Source: Deltaproteobacteria bacterium (GTDB lineage: Bacteria > Desulfobacterota > JADFVX01). Taken from it: DNA of 33,189 bases. The translations under genes and the position numbers were made by a program. How positions within the stretch are numbered: position 1 is the stretch's first letter; every line of letters begins with the position of its first letter. The stretch spans positions 1-33,189 of the forward strand of contig JAOUBX010000048.1 in assembly GCA_029860075.1 (NCBI GenBank). The letters are read 5' to 3'. Positions 31,903 to 33,189 of this stretch are shown here, piece after piece. Under the pieces are notes generated by a model, which saw only the letters and a list, made by a program, of their open reading frames with translations, was not told the DNA's origin and did not search any database.

Positions 31903-33023
31903 GATATATAATAATCTTAATGGCTTTGTTTGTTTTTAATTTTTATAATAATGTTACTAACGCATTTGAATTGGAAGAAGTAATTCCAAAAAAAAGTATT
32001 TTCTGTCCACATGGATCAGCAGATCTGGATGGTGATGGAACTGATGAATTAGTTAGGTTTAGCTATCAAAAAGTAAAAGGGAAATTGTTTTATTTGGATA
32101 AAAGGGTAGATATTTACAAATACAATAAAAAAAGAAATGAAATTGAACATGTTTGGAGGAGTCAGGATCTTAGTGCAGAAGGTGGTGATGGGTTTGACGG
32201 TAAAATACGTTTTGGAGATATGAATGGAAATGGGAGACAAGAGATAATTTTATTTGGTTATAGATGGAATGATGATGAGGAAAGCCGTGGATATCCTTAC
32301 GAAGGAAATATATATGTATTTGAATGGAATGGGACAAAATACAGACAAATTACTATGACAAAAGAGATGCTTACTTATAAGAAGAAAATAGTCGTGACAA
32401 ATTTAGGTGTAGATCAGAAAGATTCAATTTTGATCAATCAGAGGAATAAATTGTATGCAATAAATTTGGAAGGGAATAGTTTAGTTAGTGAGCTTATTTC
32501 TGATCGTCAATTGGAAGGATCGACACGTGTAGATTATGCGGTTGCAGATTTCGATGGTGATGGTCAAAAAGAGATAGTATTTGAGGATAGGAATAAAAAA
32601 AATGATACTCATGAATTGAAGATGGTTAAATATGATAAGGGAGTTAAAGAATTTAAGATTTTATATGAAGAGCCAACGCCTAAAACACAGGAGGGGTATA
32701 TTGAGATTAATGATGTATTAGAAACAGAGGATGGTTCAAGGGTTGTCTTAATGAATTATGATAAGCAAAAGAGATATATCAAAATTGGTCCAGATTTGAA
32801 GAAGGAGTCAAAGGGAGGCAGAAAGATTGTAATGAAAAAGATGGGTGTTGATAGTGCTGTCATTAAGAAAAAATCTGTAAAATATTCTGGATTAAAGTTG
32901 CTTGATGCGCGGAAAAACCTTTTTGCCGATATAGACGGGGATGGCAAAGATGAGGTCGTAAGTTGTCTTAAGAAGGGCGGTGTGGCTGTTTACAGGATCA
33001 AGGGGAATGGAAAAAACAAATAA
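31899..33023 (+). CDS. exported protein with FG-GAP/VCBS-like Asp-rich repeats
   Basis: The 374-residue protein starts with a signal peptide (IIILMALFVFNFYNNVTNAF) and contains at least four repeats with a calcium-type loop: SADLDGDGTDELVRF, GDMNGNGRQEIILF, ADFDGDGQKEIVF and ADIDGDGKDEVVS. Such repeats build beta-propellers with D-x-D-G-D-G metal sites. The start overlaps the stop of the giant protein gene by 4 nt (ATGA), so the two are translationally coupled. The gene is AT-rich. A binding partner or immunity-like role towards the giant protein is speculative. Confidence 0.75.
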   Translation: MRYIIILMALFVFNFYNNVTNAFELEEVIPKKSIFCPHGSADLDGDGTDELVRFSYQKVKGKLFYLDKRVDIYKYNKKRNEIEHVWRSQDLSAEGGDGFDGKIRFGDMNGNGRQEIILFGYRWNDDEESRGYPYEGNIYVFEWNGTKYRQITMTKEMLTYKKKIVVTNLGVDQKDSILINQRNKLYAINLEGNSLVSELISDRQLEGSTRVDYAVADFDGDGQKEIVFEDRNKKNDTHELKMVKYDKGVKEFKILYEEPTPKTQEGYIEINDVLETEDGSRVVLMNYDKQKRYIKIGPDLKKESKGGRKIVMKKMGVDSAVIKKKSVKYSGLKLLDARKNLFADIDGDGKDEVVSCLKKGGVAVYRIKGNGKNK

Positions 33024-33189
33024 AGAGAATATGTCCTGTTTCCCCACCTGAGAATGACGACGGGTGCTCATGTTTCTGATTCACCCTTCTATCTCTATGA
33101 TTATGACACCAGGGTGGGTAGCATGGTGGGTCTCAATGTGGTTGATGTTCTGACTGCGACTGATCTTGCGGGGCTTATAAAGACGGACA
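33024..33189 (+). CDS. open frame running off the right edge
   Basis: The frame directly after the preceding stop stays open to the window end. It contains ATG 33054 (MTTGAHVSDSPFYLYDYDTR and on) but no visible ribosome-binding site. The sequence is less AT-rich than the preceding gene. No family is recognised; it may be the start or a fragment of another gene. Confidence 0.3.

Overview
The window looks like a chromosome segment of a Gram-negative anaerobic or facultative bacterium. Deltaproteobacteria sensu lato (Desulfobacterota or Desulfuromonadales-like) fits best. The reasons are a periplasmic nitrate reductase operon rich in multiheme c-type cytochromes, a sigma-54 type promoter, a BCAM0308-family protein, an ArsM-type methyltransferase and dispersed palindromic repeats of the ACCACAAAGG type. 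The taxon is an inference from gene content only.

Region 1 (1-3998) is an AT-rich run of integron-type gene cassettes. Small orphan genes alternate with attC-like sites. Each good site has a left core close to RYYYAAC, imperfect inverted repeats and a right core close to GTTRRRY, and the right core that opens a cassette is complementary, or nearly so, to the left core that closes the same cassette. Cassettes encode a membrane-anchored protein, an HEXXH putative metalloprotease, a reverse-oriented small protein with a divergent XRE regulator and twin operators, an exported lipocalin-like protein and a small unknown. No integrase gene is visible, so it lies to the left or the array lacks one.

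Region 2 (4167-8338) is ordinary chromosome: BCAM0308-family zinc protein, glycogen synthase and MarC-type membrane protein on the minus strand, then a small exported basic protein and a b561-like cytochrome on the plus strand.

Region 3 (8339-18310) is the centrepiece. A long leader carries three tandem repeats, a GG-N10-GC sigma-54 promoter, and a structured RNA resembling the molybdenum-cofactor riboswitch that shares bases with a strong intrinsic terminator. Downstream lie a periplasmic WD40 protein (NapL-like), napD, napA, napG, napH, napB, a NapF-like ferredoxin, an octaheme hydroxylamine-oxidoreductase-family cytochrome and a tetraheme NapC/NirT quinol dehydrogenase. The set suggests nitrate reduction to nitrite followed by further periplasmic reduction by the octaheme protein fed by NapC, a layout comparable to the Nap plus epsilon-Hao systems of Campylobacterota. 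Regulation would combine an enhancer-binding protein with cofactor sensing.

Region 4 (18311-23758) holds housekeeping and accessory genes: a methyltransferase, miaA with a promoter that predicts a leaderless mRNA, a family-2-like glycosyltransferase, rnhA and an arsM-type arsenite methyltransferase.

Region 5 (23775-25810) starts with tRNA-Leu(CAA), followed immediately by the C-terminal remnant of a tyrosine recombinase, an HU gene, a nucleotidyltransferase-fold gene overlapping a small upstream gene (toxin-antitoxin-like) and a decayed phospholipase-D-family fragment. This is what a degraded element integrated at a tRNA gene would look like.

Region 6 (26023-33189) encodes a very large exported protein with a transglutaminase-like domain, Ig-like and FlgD-like beta domains, a peptidoglycan-binding-like segment and a lytic-transglycosylase-like segment. 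It overlaps by 4 nt an exported protein with Asp-rich calcium-type (FG-GAP/VCBS-like) repeats. The last part of this pair is clearly more AT-rich than the first, and the window ends inside a further open frame.
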